Below, piece after piece: positions 34,813 to 43,767 of a DNA stretch of 64,000 nucleotides. A program made the translations under genes and the position numbers. The DNA comes from Actinopolyspora biskrensis (GTDB taxonomy: Bacteria; Actinomycetota; Actinomycetes; Mycobacteriales; Pseudonocardiaceae). Every line of letters begins with the position of its first letter. Position 1 is the first letter of the stretch. The notes beneath the pieces are model-generated. The model saw only the letters and a list, made by a program, of their open reading frames with translations. It was not told the origin of the DNA and ran no database searches. Where the stretch lies: assembly GCF_013408175.1 (NCBI RefSeq), contig NZ_JACBYW010000003.1, positions 532,906 to 596,905 of the forward strand. The letters are read 5' to 3'.

Positions 34813-35466
34813 TTGCGGCTGACCCACTACGGTCACTCCTGCGTACTGGTCGAGATGTCCACGGCCCGGCTGCTGATCGACCCGGGGACCTTCTCCGAGG
34901 GCTTCGACGCGCTCCGTGACCTGGACGCGGTGCTGATCACGCACAAGCACCCCGACCACCTGGACACCGAACGCCTGCCCGCCGTACTGCGCAACAACCC
35001 GAACGCCCGGCTGGTGGCCGACACCGAGTCGGCAGCGGCCCTGTCCGAACTGGGCACCACGGCCGAGGTCGCCCAGGCCGGGGACGCGTTCGAACTCGCC
35101 GGGGTACCGGTCGACGTGGTCGGTGGTCGGCACGCGGTCATCCACCGGGACATCCCCGTCATCGCCAACATCGGCTACCTCTTCGACCACGGGGCCTTCT
35201 ACCACCCGGGGGACTCCTTCCACGTGCCCGAGCAACGGGTCGACGTGCTCGGCCTGCCCACGGGGGCACCGTGGCTGAAGCTCTCCGAGGCGGTGGACTT
35301 CCTGCGGGAGGTGGCCCCGCGCATCACGGTCCCGATCCACGAGGCCGTGCTCTCCGTGCCGGAGATGCACTACAGCAAGTTCGAGCAGCTCGGCCCGGAG
35401 GGGAACACGGTCAACCGCCTCCACAGGGGCGAACCCACCGAGATCCCCCAGCCCCAGCAGGCGTGA
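34813..35466 (+). CDS. MBL-fold metal-dependent hydrolase
   Basis: 217 residues. Metallo-beta-lactamase motifs: THYGHSC near the N-terminus, THKHPDHLD (metal-site HxHxDH variant, here HKHPDH), AFYHPGDSF and PIHEAVLS. The pattern matches the UlaG/YtkL-like group of cytoplasmic hydrolases. The start is TTG; GGAGG six bases upstream makes this convincing. Substrate unknown. Single gene. Confidence 0.87.
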   Translation: MRLTHYGHSCVLVEMSTARLLIDPGTFSEGFDALRDLDAVLITHKHPDHLDTERLPAVLRNNPNARLVADTESAAALSELGTTAEVAQAGDAFELAGVPVDVVGGRHAVIHRDIPVIANIGYLFDHGAFYHPGDSFHVPEQRVDVLGLPTGAPWLKLSEAVDFLREVAPRITVPIHEAVLSVPEMHYSKFEQLGPEGNTVNRLHRGEPTEIPQPQQA

Positions 35467-35481
35467 CGGCCGGTCCGTCGG

Positions 35482-36234
35482 TCAGCTGGTCAACGGGTCC
35501 GGATTGGGGACCCCGCCCCGCGTTCCGGGAACCGGAAGCGGGGCGCGGTCCCGCGGGACCAGCTGACCGTAGGTAACCGGTCCGGCCCCGCGCGCCAGCG
35601 CGCCGTCCACGGCGTCCGCCACGGCCAGCCGTCGCCGCGGGACCAGCAGGTCCGCGGCGGAGACCGCGAGCCGCGTCAGCCACCTGCCCTCCAGCACCGC
35701 CCGTTCGGTGCCCACGCGCAGGGCTCTGCAGCGCCCCGCCTCCCCACGTGGCCCGGTGAAAACCCGCGCCCCTGCCCGGTGCGTCGAGTCCTCGCGGAGA
35801 TCACGGACCACGGTGGGACCGACGCAGAGCCCGAAGCCCGAGTCGCGCAGCGCGTGCAGAGCGCCGCCCGAAACGCGGTTCGCCCGCACCGCGAACGCCT
35901 CGGTCGACAGCCCGCGGGCCTCGAGCACGGCGTTCGCCGCGGCCAGCCACAGCCCGGCCTCGTGCCTCGGCAGGAAGCGCGGGGCGTCGAAGGCGCTCCC
36001 CGCGCGCTGGAAGACCCCGCCCGTCCCGTGCAGCACCGGGAAGTCGCCCCGCTCGCGACGCCGGAGCAGCCACTCGGACACGGCCGGGTCCGTCAGCTCG
36101 GCCGGTGGCACCAGCAGCGACAGCGCGACGCCACGGGCTTCCATCGCCGCGGCGAAGCGCTCGCAGCGGTCCAGCGCCTCCCCACCACCGATGCCGTACA
36201 ACGAGACCACGAGCCGCGTACCCACGGCCCTCAT
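35482..36234 (-). CDS. DUF2334/polysaccharide deacetylase-like protein
   Basis: 250 residues. LVVSLYGIGGGEALDRCERF, then VALSLLVPP and a FPVLHGTGGVF segment match the DUF2334 proteins, which have the deacetylase (NodB-like) barrel. The His of VLHG is kept, but other metal residues of true deacetylases are not obvious. ATG 36234 chosen because homology starts there. Convergent with the MBL-fold gene (15 nt gap). Function uncertain. Confidence 0.72.
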   Translation of the reverse strand: MRAVGTRLVVSLYGIGGGEALDRCERFAAAMEARGVALSLLVPPAELTDPAVSEWLLRRRERGDFPVLHGTGGVFQRAGSAFDAPRFLPRHEAGLWLAAANAVLEARGLSTEAFAVRANRVSGGALHALRDSGFGLCVGPTVVRDLREDSTHRAGARVFTGPRGEAGRCRALRVGTERAVLEGRWLTRLAVSAADLLVPRRRLAVADAVDGALARGAGPVTYGQLVPRDRAPLPVPGTRGGVPNPDPLTS

Positions 36235-36395
36235 GGGGCCATCCCGCTCTGAAGACGACGTGGCCGGAGGGCGAAACACCGGTGGCCACCGGGAGAAGGG
36301 ACGGTGTCCCTCCCGACGCGGCCGCCCGGACGCCCGCGCGGCAGCAGGGCCTCGCGGCTCGGGCGCCCGCGGTCAGCCGTCCACGCGGGGGTTCG

Positions 36396-37307
36396 TCACG
36401 AGTCGGCGGAGTCCGCGGGCCAGTCGGCCAGATCACGTCCGGTGATCCGCTCGTAGGCCTCGACGTAGCGCTGCCTCGTGGCCGCCACCACCTCCGGGGG
36501 AAGCGGCGGGGGCGGCGCGTCGGCGGAACGATCCCAACCGGACTCGGAGGAGGTCAGCCAGTCCCGCACGTACTGCTTGTCGAAGGAGGGCTGTGCCCTG
36601 CCCGGCTCGTACTCGTCGACGGGCCAGTAGCGCGAGGAGTCCGGGGTGAGCACCTCGTCGGCGAGAACCGGCTTCCCGCCCTCCCCGACGCCGAACTCGA
36701 ACTTGGTGTCCGCGAGGACCACGCCCCTGCCACGCGCGTGCTCGGCGGCCCGCTCGTAGATCCCCAGGGTCAGCTCCCGGAGCTGCTCCGCACGGCGCGG
36801 GCCCACGGTGTCGGCCACGGCGGCGAAGCTGACGTTCTCGTCGTGATCGCCCAGCTCCGCCTTGGTGGCCGGGGTGAAGATCGGTTCCGGAAGCCGCGAG
36901 GCCTCGGTGAGGCCGTCGGGCAGCGGCACCCCGCAGACCTCGCCGGTCTCCCGGTACTCGGCCAGGCCGGAACCGCTGAGGTAACCGCGCGCCACGCACT
37001 CCACGGGCAGCATGTCCAGCTTGCGCACCAGCAGCGCCCTGCCACGCACCTCGGCGGGGATGCGCGGGTCGTCGCCCGCTGCGACCAGGTGGTTGTCGAC
37101 CAGGTCCCCGAGCAGCTCGAACCAGAACACGCTCATCGCGGTGAGCACCCGTCCCTTGTCCGGGATCGGTGTCCGCAGCACGTGGTCGTAGGCGGAGATG
37201 CGGTCCGAGGCGACCAGCAGCAGGTGGTCCTCGTCCACTTCGTAGAGTTCACGGACCTTGCCCGCCGCGACCGGGCGGTATTCGGAAAGCGCGACCACGA
37301 GCCGCAT
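36396..37307 (-). CDS. purC: Phosphoribosylaminoimidazole-succinocarboxamide synthase (SAICAR synthetase)
   Basis: 303 residues. It joins CAIR and aspartate with ATP to give SAICAR in purine synthesis. Motifs: [10 protein letters not shown] (ATP loop), [40 protein letters not shown] and [18 protein letters not shown]-type start at the family N-terminus. Repeat copy D separates it from purB, which lies upstream on the same strand. Confidence 0.97.
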   Translation of the reverse strand: MRLVVALSEYRPVAAGKVRELYEVDEDHLLLVASDRISAYDHVLRTPIPDKGRVLTAMSVFWFELLGDLVDNHLVAAGDDPRIPAEVRGRALLVRKLDMLPVECVARGYLSGSGLAEYRETGEVCGVPLPDGLTEASRLPEPIFTPATKAELGDHDENVSFAAVADTVGPRRAEQLRELTLGIYERAAEHARGRGVVLADTKFEFGVGEGGKPVLADEVLTPDSSRYWPVDEYEPGRAQPSFDKQYVRDWLTSSESGWDRSADAPPPPLPPEVVAATRQRYVEAYERITGRDLADWPADSADS

Positions 37308-37366
37308 TCTGCCTCACCCGGCCGGGCGGCGAAGTAGCGGGCCGTCGAGTGCCCGGCCACCGGACA

Positions 37367-37381
37367 AGCGGCGCAGCCGCT
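37367..37381. repeat. Short shared palindrome AGCGGCGCAGCCGCT (site 1)
   Basis: This 15-mer, a near-perfect hairpin, lies 28 nt left of repeat copy D. The identical 15-mer occurs at 45970-45984. It may be a remnant of another small repeat. Confidence 0.35.
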
Positions 37382-37409
37382 CTTCACCACTTACGCGGTC
37401 GGCACCGCC

Positions 37410-37510
37410 GCGGGTTCTCCCGTGGTGCTCTCGCGAGGAAGGCCCGACGTCGTGCGGGCCGCTGCCCGATGTCGGGCCTGGCCGGAGCGAGAGCCCGCGA
37501 GAGGTTCCGC
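37410..37510 (+). repeat. 101-nt structured repeat, full copy D
   Basis: Starts GCGGGTTCTC, ends GAGGTTCCGC. Stems GCTCTCGC/GCGAGAGC (37427-34, 37487-94) and GCCCGAC/GTCGGGC (37442-48, 37471-77); outer stem with one mismatch. In the 245-nt gap between purB and purC. Confidence 0.85.
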
Positions 37511-37552
37511 CAAGTAGGTACCCACGCGGGCCGAGGCACCGGCTCTCCCCGT

Positions 37553-38986
37553 TCAGAGGATCGGCGCGGGGGTGTAGGCCGCCGCATCGGGATGCCGCTC
37601 GACGACCGCGTTGATCTCGGAGATCACCTCGCGCACCTGAGTGGCGGCCGCCCCGGTGAACTCCAGCGGGTCGGACAGCAGCTCACCGAGCCGCTCGCGG
37701 TCCAGCGGCAGCCGCTCGTCCGCGGCCAACCGGTCGAGCAGGTCGTTGCGCTCCAACCCCCGCTCGCGCATGTCCAGAGCCACCGCCACGGCGTTCTCCT
37801 TGATCGCCTCGTGCGCGGTCTCCCTGCCCACACCGGCCCGCACGGCCGCCATCAGCACCTTGGTGGTGGCCAGGAACGGCAGGTACCGGTCCAGTTCCCG
37901 GTCGATCACGGCGGGGAAGGCGCCGAACTCGTCCAGCACGGTCAGCATCGTCTCCAGCAGCCCGTCGAAGGCGAAGAACGCGTCGGGCAGCGCCACGCGC
38001 CGCACCACCGAGCAGGAGACGTCCCCCTCGTTCCACTGGTCGCCCGCGAGCTCGCCGGACATCGAGACGTATCCGCGCAGCACCACGGCGAGCCCGTTGA
38101 CCCGCTCGCAGGAGCGCGTGTTCATCTTGTGCGGCATCGCGCTGGAGCCGACCTGCCCCGGCTTGAAGCCCTCGGTGACCAGCTCCTGCCCCGCCATCAG
38201 CCGGATGGTCTTGGCCAGGCTGGACGGTGCCGCGGCCAGCTGCGAGAGCGCGGTCAGCACCTCGAAGTCGAGGGACCGGGGGTAGACCTGCCCGACGCTG
38301 CCGAGCACCTTGCCGAAGCCGAGGTGTCCGGCGACCCTGCGTTCCAGCTCGGTCAGCTTGTCCAGGTCGCCGTCGAACAGGTCCAGCGCGTCCTGGGAAG
38401 TGCCCACGGGACCCTTGATGCCGCGCAGCGGGTAGCGCGCGAGCAGCTCCTCCAGCCTGCGGTAGGCCACGAGCAGTTCGTCGGCGGCCGTGGCGAACCG
38501 CTTGCCGAGCGTGGTGGCCTGGGCCGCGACGTTGTGCGAACGGCCCGCCATGACCAGCTCACCGTGCTCGCCCGCCAGCTGCCCCATCCTGGCCAGCACC
38601 GCGACGGTGCGGTCGCGCGCGTGTTCCAGACTGCGCCGGACCTGCAGCTGCTCCACGTTCTCGGTCAGATCGCGCGAGGTCATGCCCTTGTGCACGTGCT
38701 CGTGCCCGGCGAGTTCGTTGAACTCCTCGATGCGCGCCTTGACGTCGTGCCTGGTGACGCGCTCCCGTTCGGCGATCGACTCCAGGTCGACCCGCTCCAG
38801 GGCCCGCTCGTAGTCCTCGATGGCCTCTTCGGGAACCTCGACGCCGAGCTCGGACTGCGCCCGCAGCACCGCGAGCCACAGCTTGCGCTCCAGGACGACC
38901 TTGTGCTGCGGAGACCAGAGCTTCACCAGCTCTGGTGAGGCGTACCGGCTGGCCAGTGCGTCGGGAATGCTGGGCTTGTCCGTCAC
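37553..38986 (-). CDS. purB: Adenylosuccinate lyase
   Basis: 477 residues from GTG 38986, matching actinobacterial PurB (DKPSIPDALASRYASPELVKLW). It removes fumarate from SAICAR and from adenylosuccinate, so it works on both sides of IMP. Motifs: TSRDLTENVEQLQ, GTSQDALDLFDGD, and the fumarate-lyase signature GSSAMPHKMNTRSCER with its flexible catalytic loop. The frame is open 126 codons upstream, but that part overlaps repeat copy E and has no homology. Confidence 0.96.
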   Translation of the reverse strand: MTDKPSIPDALASRYASPELVKLWSPQHKVVLERKLWLAVLRAQSELGVEVPEEAIEDYERALERVDLESIAERERVTRHDVKARIEEFNELAGHEHVHKGMTSRDLTENVEQLQVRRSLEHARDRTVAVLARMGQLAGEHGELVMAGRSHNVAAQATTLGKRFATAADELLVAYRRLEELLARYPLRGIKGPVGTSQDALDLFDGDLDKLTELERRVAGHLGFGKVLGSVGQVYPRSLDFEVLTALSQLAAAPSSLAKTIRLMAGQELVTEGFKPGQVGSSAMPHKMNTRSCERVNGLAVVLRGYVSMSGELAGDQWNEGDVSCSVVRRVALPDAFFAFDGLLETMLTVLDEFGAFPAVIDRELDRYLPFLATTKVLMAAVRAGVGRETAHEAIKENAVAVALDMRERGLERNDLLDRLAADERLPLDRERLGELLSDPLEFTGAAATQVREVISEINAVVERHPDAAAYTPAPIL

Positions 38987-39080
38987 GGTCGGCAAGGATA
39001 CCGGCGGCCCTGATCGCACGACGCCGGAGCTCCGATTCCGCCCAAGGGAGTGCGCGGGTCGGTTCGCGTGGGTGGTTGCC

Positions 39081-39181
39081 GCGCAGGTCCTCGCGCGGTC
39101 TCGTGCGCGGGTGCCCGGCATCGGGTGGCGGCCCGCACGACGTCGGGGCCGTCTTCGCGGGAGCACCACGGGAGAACCCGC
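39081..39181 (-). repeat. 101-nt structured repeat, degenerate full copy E
   Basis: On the minus strand it begins GCGGGTTCTCCCGTGGTGCT and reads ccccgacgtcgtgcgggccg ccacccgatgccgggc before a diverged 3' end (gaggacctgcgc). The inner stem is damaged (CCCCGAC against GCCGGGC), so this copy has probably lost its fold. Between purB and a tetR gene. Confidence 0.7.
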
Positions 39182-39373
39182 GGCGGCGCCGACCGCGCGG
39201 GTGGAGGAGAGCGGATCCGGCGCTCTCCCGACGACCGACCCCGACCGAGCGAGCACTCGCCCGAAGCCCGCGGCCTCTGAGATCGGGAGCTTTCCCCGAG
39301 ATCGGCGGTACGGCCTCGCTCCCGCCGAGGCATGACGACGAACTCGCCCGCTGGGCGAGGACACGCCGCGGAG

Positions 39374-39958
39374 TCAGAGCAACTGAGCACGCAGCATCCG
39401 CCGGGCCGCGCCCCTCGGATCGGGATCGCTCTCGATCAGCGCGTTGACCACCGCACCGTCCACCAGGGCGATCAGCTCGAACATCCGCTCCCTGCTGATC
39501 TCCATCCCCGACCTGGTGAGGATCTCGCCGAGCAGGTCGTGCAACCGCGCGGCCAGCTCGCGCATCAGTTCGGCCAGGCCGGGTCTGCGCGGCGAGCCGA
39601 CCAGCCGCTCGTAACGCAGCAGCACCGACTCCGTGCCGCCCTGCCGCGAGGCGGTCCCCAGCAGCAGGTCCAGGATCAGTTCGATGACGTCCTCGGTGCC
39701 GTGCGGCTGCTCGGAAAGCAGTTCGAGCCGGCGCCGCCCCTCCGCGAGCTCCCCTTCGGCCTCGTACCGCACAGCGGCTCCGATCAGCTCGTCGAGCGAG
39801 TCGAAGTAGTAGGTGGTGGAGGCCAGCGGAAGCCCGGCGCGCTCGGCGACAGCACGGTGCCGGACGGCCGCGAACCCTCCTTCCGTCAGCAGTTCGGCCG
39901 CGGCCACCACCAGCAGGTGCCGCCGTCGTTCGCCTTTCGGAGTGCTCGCCGCCGTCAT
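39374..39958 (-). CDS. TetR family regulator, partner of the SMR exporter
   Basis: 194 residues. HTH: RRHLLVVAAAELLTEGGFAA, then AERAGLPLASTTYYFDSLDE, the canonical recognition helix with YYF. The C-terminal part resembles TetR_C of QacR-like regulators. ATG 39958 chosen over upstream starts on homology. It follows the SMR gene by 85 nt on the same strand; the near-palindrome at 40428 overlaps where the exporter promoter should be. Likely represses the pair. Confidence 0.87.
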   Translation of the reverse strand: MTAASTPKGERRRHLLVVAAAELLTEGGFAAVRHRAVAERAGLPLASTTYYFDSLDELIGAAVRYEAEGELAEGRRRLELLSEQPHGTEDVIELILDLLLGTASRQGGTESVLLRYERLVGSPRRPGLAELMRELAARLHDLLGEILTRSGMEISRERMFELIALVDGAVVNALIESDPDPRGAARRMLRAQLL

Positions 39959-40043
39959 CGTGCCGATCCTAGGGAAGAACGCTCGGCCGGAAGACACGCA
40001 CGCCCAGCATCCGCTGGGGGCGGGCTCGTCACGCGCGGGCCGT

Positions 40044-40367
40044 TCAGTGCCCACCTCCGGCCAGGTTCAACCCGAACACCCCGGCGATGATCAGCACGAT
40101 CGAAACCACCTTGATCACGGAGACGGTGTCGCCGAGCCAGACCATGCCGATCACGGCGGTCAACGCGGCCCCTATCCCGGTCCAGACCGCGTAGGCCGGA
40201 CCGACGGGCAGCGCGCGCATCGCCCAGGCGAGCCCGGCGAAGCTGCCCGCGGCGAGCACGAGGAAAGTCACGCTCGGCACGAGCCTGCTGAATCCCTCCG
40301 AGAGTTTCAGGGAAACGGCCCACCCGGCTTCGAGGAAGCCGGAGATGATCAACACCAGCCAGGCCAT
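40044..40367 (-). CDS. sugE: Small multidrug resistance (SMR) exporter, SugE/Gdx-like
   Basis: 107 residues, four membrane helices. The conserved proton/substrate Glu is in SGFLEAGWAVSLK. LPVGPAYAVWTGIGAALTAV and the K.SEGF segment match the SugE/Gdx branch, whose members export guanidinium or quaternary ammonium ions in exchange for protons. Single SMR gene, so it would form a dual-topology homodimer. No guanidine riboswitch was found upstream; control is more likely by the neighbouring TetR. Confidence 0.87.
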   Translation of the reverse strand: MAWLVLIISGFLEAGWAVSLKLSEGFSRLVPSVTFLVLAAGSFAGLAWAMRALPVGPAYAVWTGIGAALTAVIGMVWLGDTVSVIKVVSIVLIIAGVFGLNLAGGGH

Positions 40368-40427
40368 CGGCAGCGCCTTTCCACGAGAGGGCGATCAACG
40401 TCTTCCGGCGGCTACCCTACCCAAAAA

Positions 40428-40445
40428 GTGGCACGGCCGTACCAC
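40428..40445. promoter_or_regulatory. Operator-like palindrome upstream of the SMR gene
   Basis: GTGGCACGGCCGTACCAC: GTGG-N-ACGGCCGT-N-CCAC. It lies about 60 nt before the SMR start and just upstream of TAGGGT, a possible -10 on the minus strand, so a bound TetR would cover the -35 region. Confidence 0.5.
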
Positions 40446-40605
40446 TACGGTGTGCGGAACCACCACCGTGTTCCGACGAGCCCCCGGCACGGAGGCGAGA
40501 CCTCCGGCAGGAGGGTTCGTGCGGCTCGGGTGCTCGGCCGACGCGGCAAGGTGCCGAATCACGTGACGGCTGCCCGACCACCCGCGCAAAGCTCCGCCAC
40601 GAGTG

Positions 40606-41688
40606 TCAGAAGGACCGTGTGCGGGCGTAGGTCCCGTCCCCGTGGGCCTCGGCGAAGCTGCGATGACCGGCATCGTCCAGCTGAGGTGTGATGCACGATC
40701 CGTTCGCCCCCGCCGTGCAGCTCAACTCGGCACCGTCGCTCTCCCGGCGCAAGGTGGCCACCGAACCGGGTGCGGCGTCCTCCAGAACGGCCCAGACCGT
40801 ACGACAGGTGGGACTGTAGTGCAGCCGGACGACGGCCGTGGTGGGCTCGTTCTGCCGCGGCCAGTCCCGGTAGAGGTGGCTGTAGAACACCCGCACACGT
40901 GTCGGATCGGCGCACTCGGTCTCGTAGGGGCTGCTGCCGTCCGACTGACGGGTCACCGCGGAGGTCCGCCGCGAATCTCGGACGGACTCCTCGGCCCGCT
41001 CCGGGAGCGACCGCTCGTCGGGCAGCACGGCGAGCACCCCCGCACCCCCGCCGAACAGCAGGACCAGCACGAGCAGAATCGCAGGTCGGAACGAGTACCG
41101 GAGCGTCTTTCCCCGAGCGGGGGACTCGGGGAGGCGTTCCACGGGAGCGACCTCGTCCGATTCCGCGGAGTCCTCCTCCAGGCCGACCCCGCCCCCGGGC
41201 GCCCCCTCGGGATCCTCCCCCGCGGCCGCCGGAGCGACGTCGGCGCCGGACTCACGCGCGCGGGGGCTCCCGGAGGAGCCCGCCACCCCGGACGGCTCCG
41301 CACGTGACTCCGGGACGTCCGCGGTGCACGGCTCCGCGGGTGCCTCGGGCGTCGCCTTCTCCCGGAGACGCCACTCGCGCTGGGCGCGCTCCCACAGTTC
41401 GCGGAAGGGAGCGGCGTCGACCCCCAGCAGCTCGAGCAGCGTCTCGTAGTAGACCCACTCGGGCAGACTGCGCTGGTCGGTCGCGGAGGGATCCGGGGTG
41501 AACACGCGGCTCAGCGTCGCCAGCGTCAACGTCACACCGCCCGAGGAGGTGCTGCGCATGCGCAACTGCCTGAACGAGGGGCGCCCCGCTCGCAGGCAGC
41601 TCTCCCTGAGGCGCTCGGTCAGCGCACGCGTGTACGGCGGGACCTCCGGGTCCAGCGGTGTCCACCCACCGCGCCGCGGTGTCGCCAT
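40606..41688 (-). CDS. DUF2690 protein with HTH-like N-terminus and one membrane helix
   Basis: 360 residues. Residues 1-110 look like the cytoplasmic helix-turn-helix region often linked to DUF2690 (LSRVFTPDPSATDQRSL...EWVYYETLLELLGVD). A long Pro/Glu/Ala linker follows, then one helix (ILLVLVLLFGGGAGVLAVL, about 205-225), then an external DUF2690 domain (YETECADPTRVRVFYSHLY, LHYSPTCRTVWA) with paired Cys. ATG 41688 has GGGGGCAGG upstream. DUF2690 proteins are surface proteins of unknown function in filamentous actinomycetes. Confidence 0.8.
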   Translation of the reverse strand: MATPRRGGWTPLDPEVPPYTRALTERLRESCLRAGRPSFRQLRMRSTSSGGVTLTLATLSRVFTPDPSATDQRSLPEWVYYETLLELLGVDAAPFRELWERAQREWRLREKATPEAPAEPCTADVPESRAEPSGVAGSSGSPRARESGADVAPAAAGEDPEGAPGGGVGLEEDSAESDEVAPVERLPESPARGKTLRYSFRPAILLVLVLLFGGGAGVLAVLPDERSLPERAEESVRDSRRTSAVTRQSDGSSPYETECADPTRVRVFYSHLYRDWPRQNEPTTAVVRLHYSPTCRTVWAVLEDAAPGSVATLRRESDGAELSCTAGANGSCITPQLDDAGHRSFAEAHGDGTYARTRSF

Positions 41689-41904
41689 CCTGCCCCCATC
41701 GACCCGGTAACCAGCGGTCCCCAAGGCCGCACCGGATCCGCCGAACACACTTCCACAACACGATCAAGACCTTTGTGTTCGGGATCATAGCAGGTCGGAA
41801 CTCCGGAACGTTCCGCGTAGCGGCGTAACGCTGGCGCGGTGCCTCGCGCAGCGGCCAGAGTGACCTCCGTGCAGATCGCACTCCACTGCGGAAGGGAGAA
41901 GCAA

Positions 41905-42246
41905 ATGCGCAAGCACGGAATCGCTCTCATGGGCGCGACGCTGGCACTGACCGGGGCCCTCGGCGTCCCCGCGGCGGCCGGGGCCACCGCGGAACACCGG
42001 GAAGCCGGTGCGGCGAGCGCGGCGGCCCCGGCGGACAAGGCCCCCGGCTGCGTCCGGGTCACCCAGAACAAGGGAGTCGAGTCCACCAAGGTGAAGTTCA
42101 CGAACAAGTGCAAGAAGAACCAACGCGTGAAGGCGATCATGGCGCGCGGCAGGGACAGCCGGTGCATCTCGGTCGCCCCCAAGAACACCCGGAGCCACGT
42201 TTCGTACGGCGCACGTCCCTACCTGGACAAGGTCGTCTCGTGCTGA
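41905..42246 (+). CDS. Secreted small four-Cys protein, possibly tendamistat-like
   Basis: 113 residues. Signal peptide MRKHGIALMGATLALTGALG, cleavage near PAAAGA. The mature part has four Cys spaced 20, 18 and 26 residues, with CISVAP before the third loop. Tendamistat-type alpha-amylase inhibitors have spacings of 16, 18 and 28 and a C..AVAP motif, so the same small beta-sandwich is plausible. The amylase-binding WRY triad is absent, so amylase inhibition is not expected. ATG has GAAGGGAGAA upstream. Single gene. Confidence 0.7.
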   Translation: MRKHGIALMGATLALTGALGVPAAAGATAEHREAGAASAAAPADKAPGCVRVTQNKGVESTKVKFTNKCKKNQRVKAIMARGRDSRCISVAPKNTRSHVSYGARPYLDKVVSC

Positions 42247-42375
42247 TCCCGCCGCCCGCCCGCTGAGCGGCGGGCGGGCGGAACGGAGACACCGGCTGTG
42301 CTCACCTGCCCGGGACGGGCACGGCCGGTTCTCCCGGCACCGGTGCGCACTCGCCATGCCACGTGCGCACCGGGG

Positions 42376-43056
42376 TCACAGTTCGTCGGCCAACCGCTCG
42401 GCGATGTCGCGCAGTTCCGCGGCGTAAGGGGCCTGTCCACCGCTGTCCGGGCTGCTGCGCAGCGTCAGCTCCCGGCCGCTGCTCGCGCGGACGGTCACTT
42501 CCACCCCGCCGTTCCGGTTGCGCTCCAGTTCGGCGTCGCCCTCGGTGGGACCCGCGGCCGCCGGCCCGAGGACCACCGCCACGTTGCCGCTGGCCGAGCC
42601 CCGGCTCAGCTGGAAGGAGGCCGTCTTCGCCTCGGGGGGACAGTCCGCGGCGGCCACGGGCGCGCTCGCGGTGGAGACCTCCGTCAGCTCCTCCGAAAGC
42701 TCGCTCGCCAGCCGCTGGTCCGGAGGACCGCATCCGCCCGACTCGCCCCCTCCGGGGACGGAGAGCATCGTGGGGGCCTTGCCCTCACCGCCCGCACGCG
42801 GCTCCGGGCCGTCCGGGGCCGAAGCGCTCGGCGGGGGATCGGCCCGGGTGCTGACCTCCGGTTCGAACCAGCCCGCGCCGAAGCCGACACCGGTGACCAG
42901 CACGGCCAACACCGCCGTGGAGCCTCCGACGGCCCCGATCCGCCTGCGAGCCGTCACCCGGCGGGAAGCCCTGGCCACGTCGTTCTCGTCGAACGTGGCC
43001 TCGGGCGCGGCTTCCGCCGCGTCCCGGAACAGCTCGGTGAGATCACGCTCCTGCAC
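42376..43056 (-). CDS. Putative anti-sigma factor-like membrane protein
   Basis: 226 residues. Short cytoplasmic N-terminus (DLTELFRDAAEAAPEATFDEN, then RRVTARRRIG), one membrane helix (AVLAVLVTGVGFGAGWF) and an external Pro/Gly/Ser-rich domain with two Cys. It starts 12 nt after a SigE-family sigma gene on the same strand, the usual place of the cognate anti-sigma protein. No ZAS zinc motif is visible, so the role is inferred from position. Confidence 0.72.
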   Translation of the reverse strand: MQERDLTELFRDAAEAAPEATFDENDVARASRRVTARRRIGAVGGSTAVLAVLVTGVGFGAGWFEPEVSTRADPPPSASAPDGPEPRAGGEGKAPTMLSVPGGGESGGCGPPDQRLASELSEELTEVSTASAPVAAADCPPEAKTASFQLSRGSASGNVAVVLGPAAAGPTEGDAELERNRNGGVEVTVRASSGRELTLRSSPDSGGQAPYAAELRDIAERLADEL

Positions 43057-43068
43057 TGTCCGACCTCC

Positions 43069-43587
43069 TCACGACATCGACCGCAGATCGCCGAGCGAGT
43101 CCCCCAGAGCGGTTCGGAGCGCCTCCAGCCCCCGCGCCGTCTGGCTCTTCACATTGCCCTCGCTGCACTTCATGACCTCGGCGACCCCGGCCACGTCGAG
43201 TCCTTCCAGGTAGCGCAGCACCAGCACGGCCCGCTGCTTGGGCGGCACCATGCGCAGTCCGGCGAGCAGCGTGCGGCGAGTGGCCACGGAATCGTCCACG
43301 TCCGGGTTCCCGGCAGGCCGTTCGGGGAGCTGCTCCACCGTCCGCTCCCGGCGCCACGGCTTCCGCGACTCGTCGATCACCGCACGCGTGAGGGTCCTCC
43401 GGACGTAGGCGTCCAGCGCGTCCTTGTCGCGTATCTTGCGCCATTTGCGGTGCACCGCGATGAAAGCGTTCTGGGCGAGGTCGTCCGCGCGGTGCCAATC
43501 GCCGCACATCATGTACGCCATCCGACGCACGGCCTCTCTCCGAGCCGCGAAGTAGTCCGCGAACTCCTGCTCCTCGCGTTGGTCCAC
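43069..43587 (-). CDS. RNA polymerase sigma factor, SigE family (ECF)
   Basis: 172 residues from GTG 43587, with GGAGG seven bases upstream. Region 2: EFADYFAARREAVRRMAYMM, then WHRADDLAQNAFIAVHRKW. Region 4: LRMVPPKQRAVLVLRYLEGL, then VAEVMKCSEGNVKSQTARGL. This is the SigE/ECF41-near family common in streptomycetes and Pseudonocardiaceae, usually for envelope or stress signals. Forms an operon with the membrane protein downstream. The frame remains open 430 codons upstream only as shadow of the threonine aldolase gene. Confidence 0.92.
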   Translation of the reverse strand: MDQREEQEFADYFAARREAVRRMAYMMCGDWHRADDLAQNAFIAVHRKWRKIRDKDALDAYVRRTLTRAVIDESRKPWRRERTVEQLPERPAGNPDVDDSVATRRTLLAGLRMVPPKQRAVLVLRYLEGLDVAGVAEVMKCSEGNVKSQTARGLEALRTALGDSLGDLRSMS

Positions 43588-43767
43588 GCGGAAGCCTCCG
43601 CTCGTTGCGTGCCGACACGTACCAGGACGGAACGTCCGCCCTTCACGGTTGCACGTCCACCGGGTGCGATCACCACACCCCCGCCGGAATCGCGGTCGCT
43701 CCCAGGGGCGAACACCCGATTCCCCACCGGCGTCCAGATATGGTGTGATCTGTTCGTGACCAAATTG

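Noticed and set aside
40368..40605. Guanidine riboswitch (ykkC or mini-ykkC) before the SugE-like gene
   Set aside because: The conserved CUAGGGUUCCG-type or paired ACGR hairpin elements are absent; the region is better explained by an operator palindrome.
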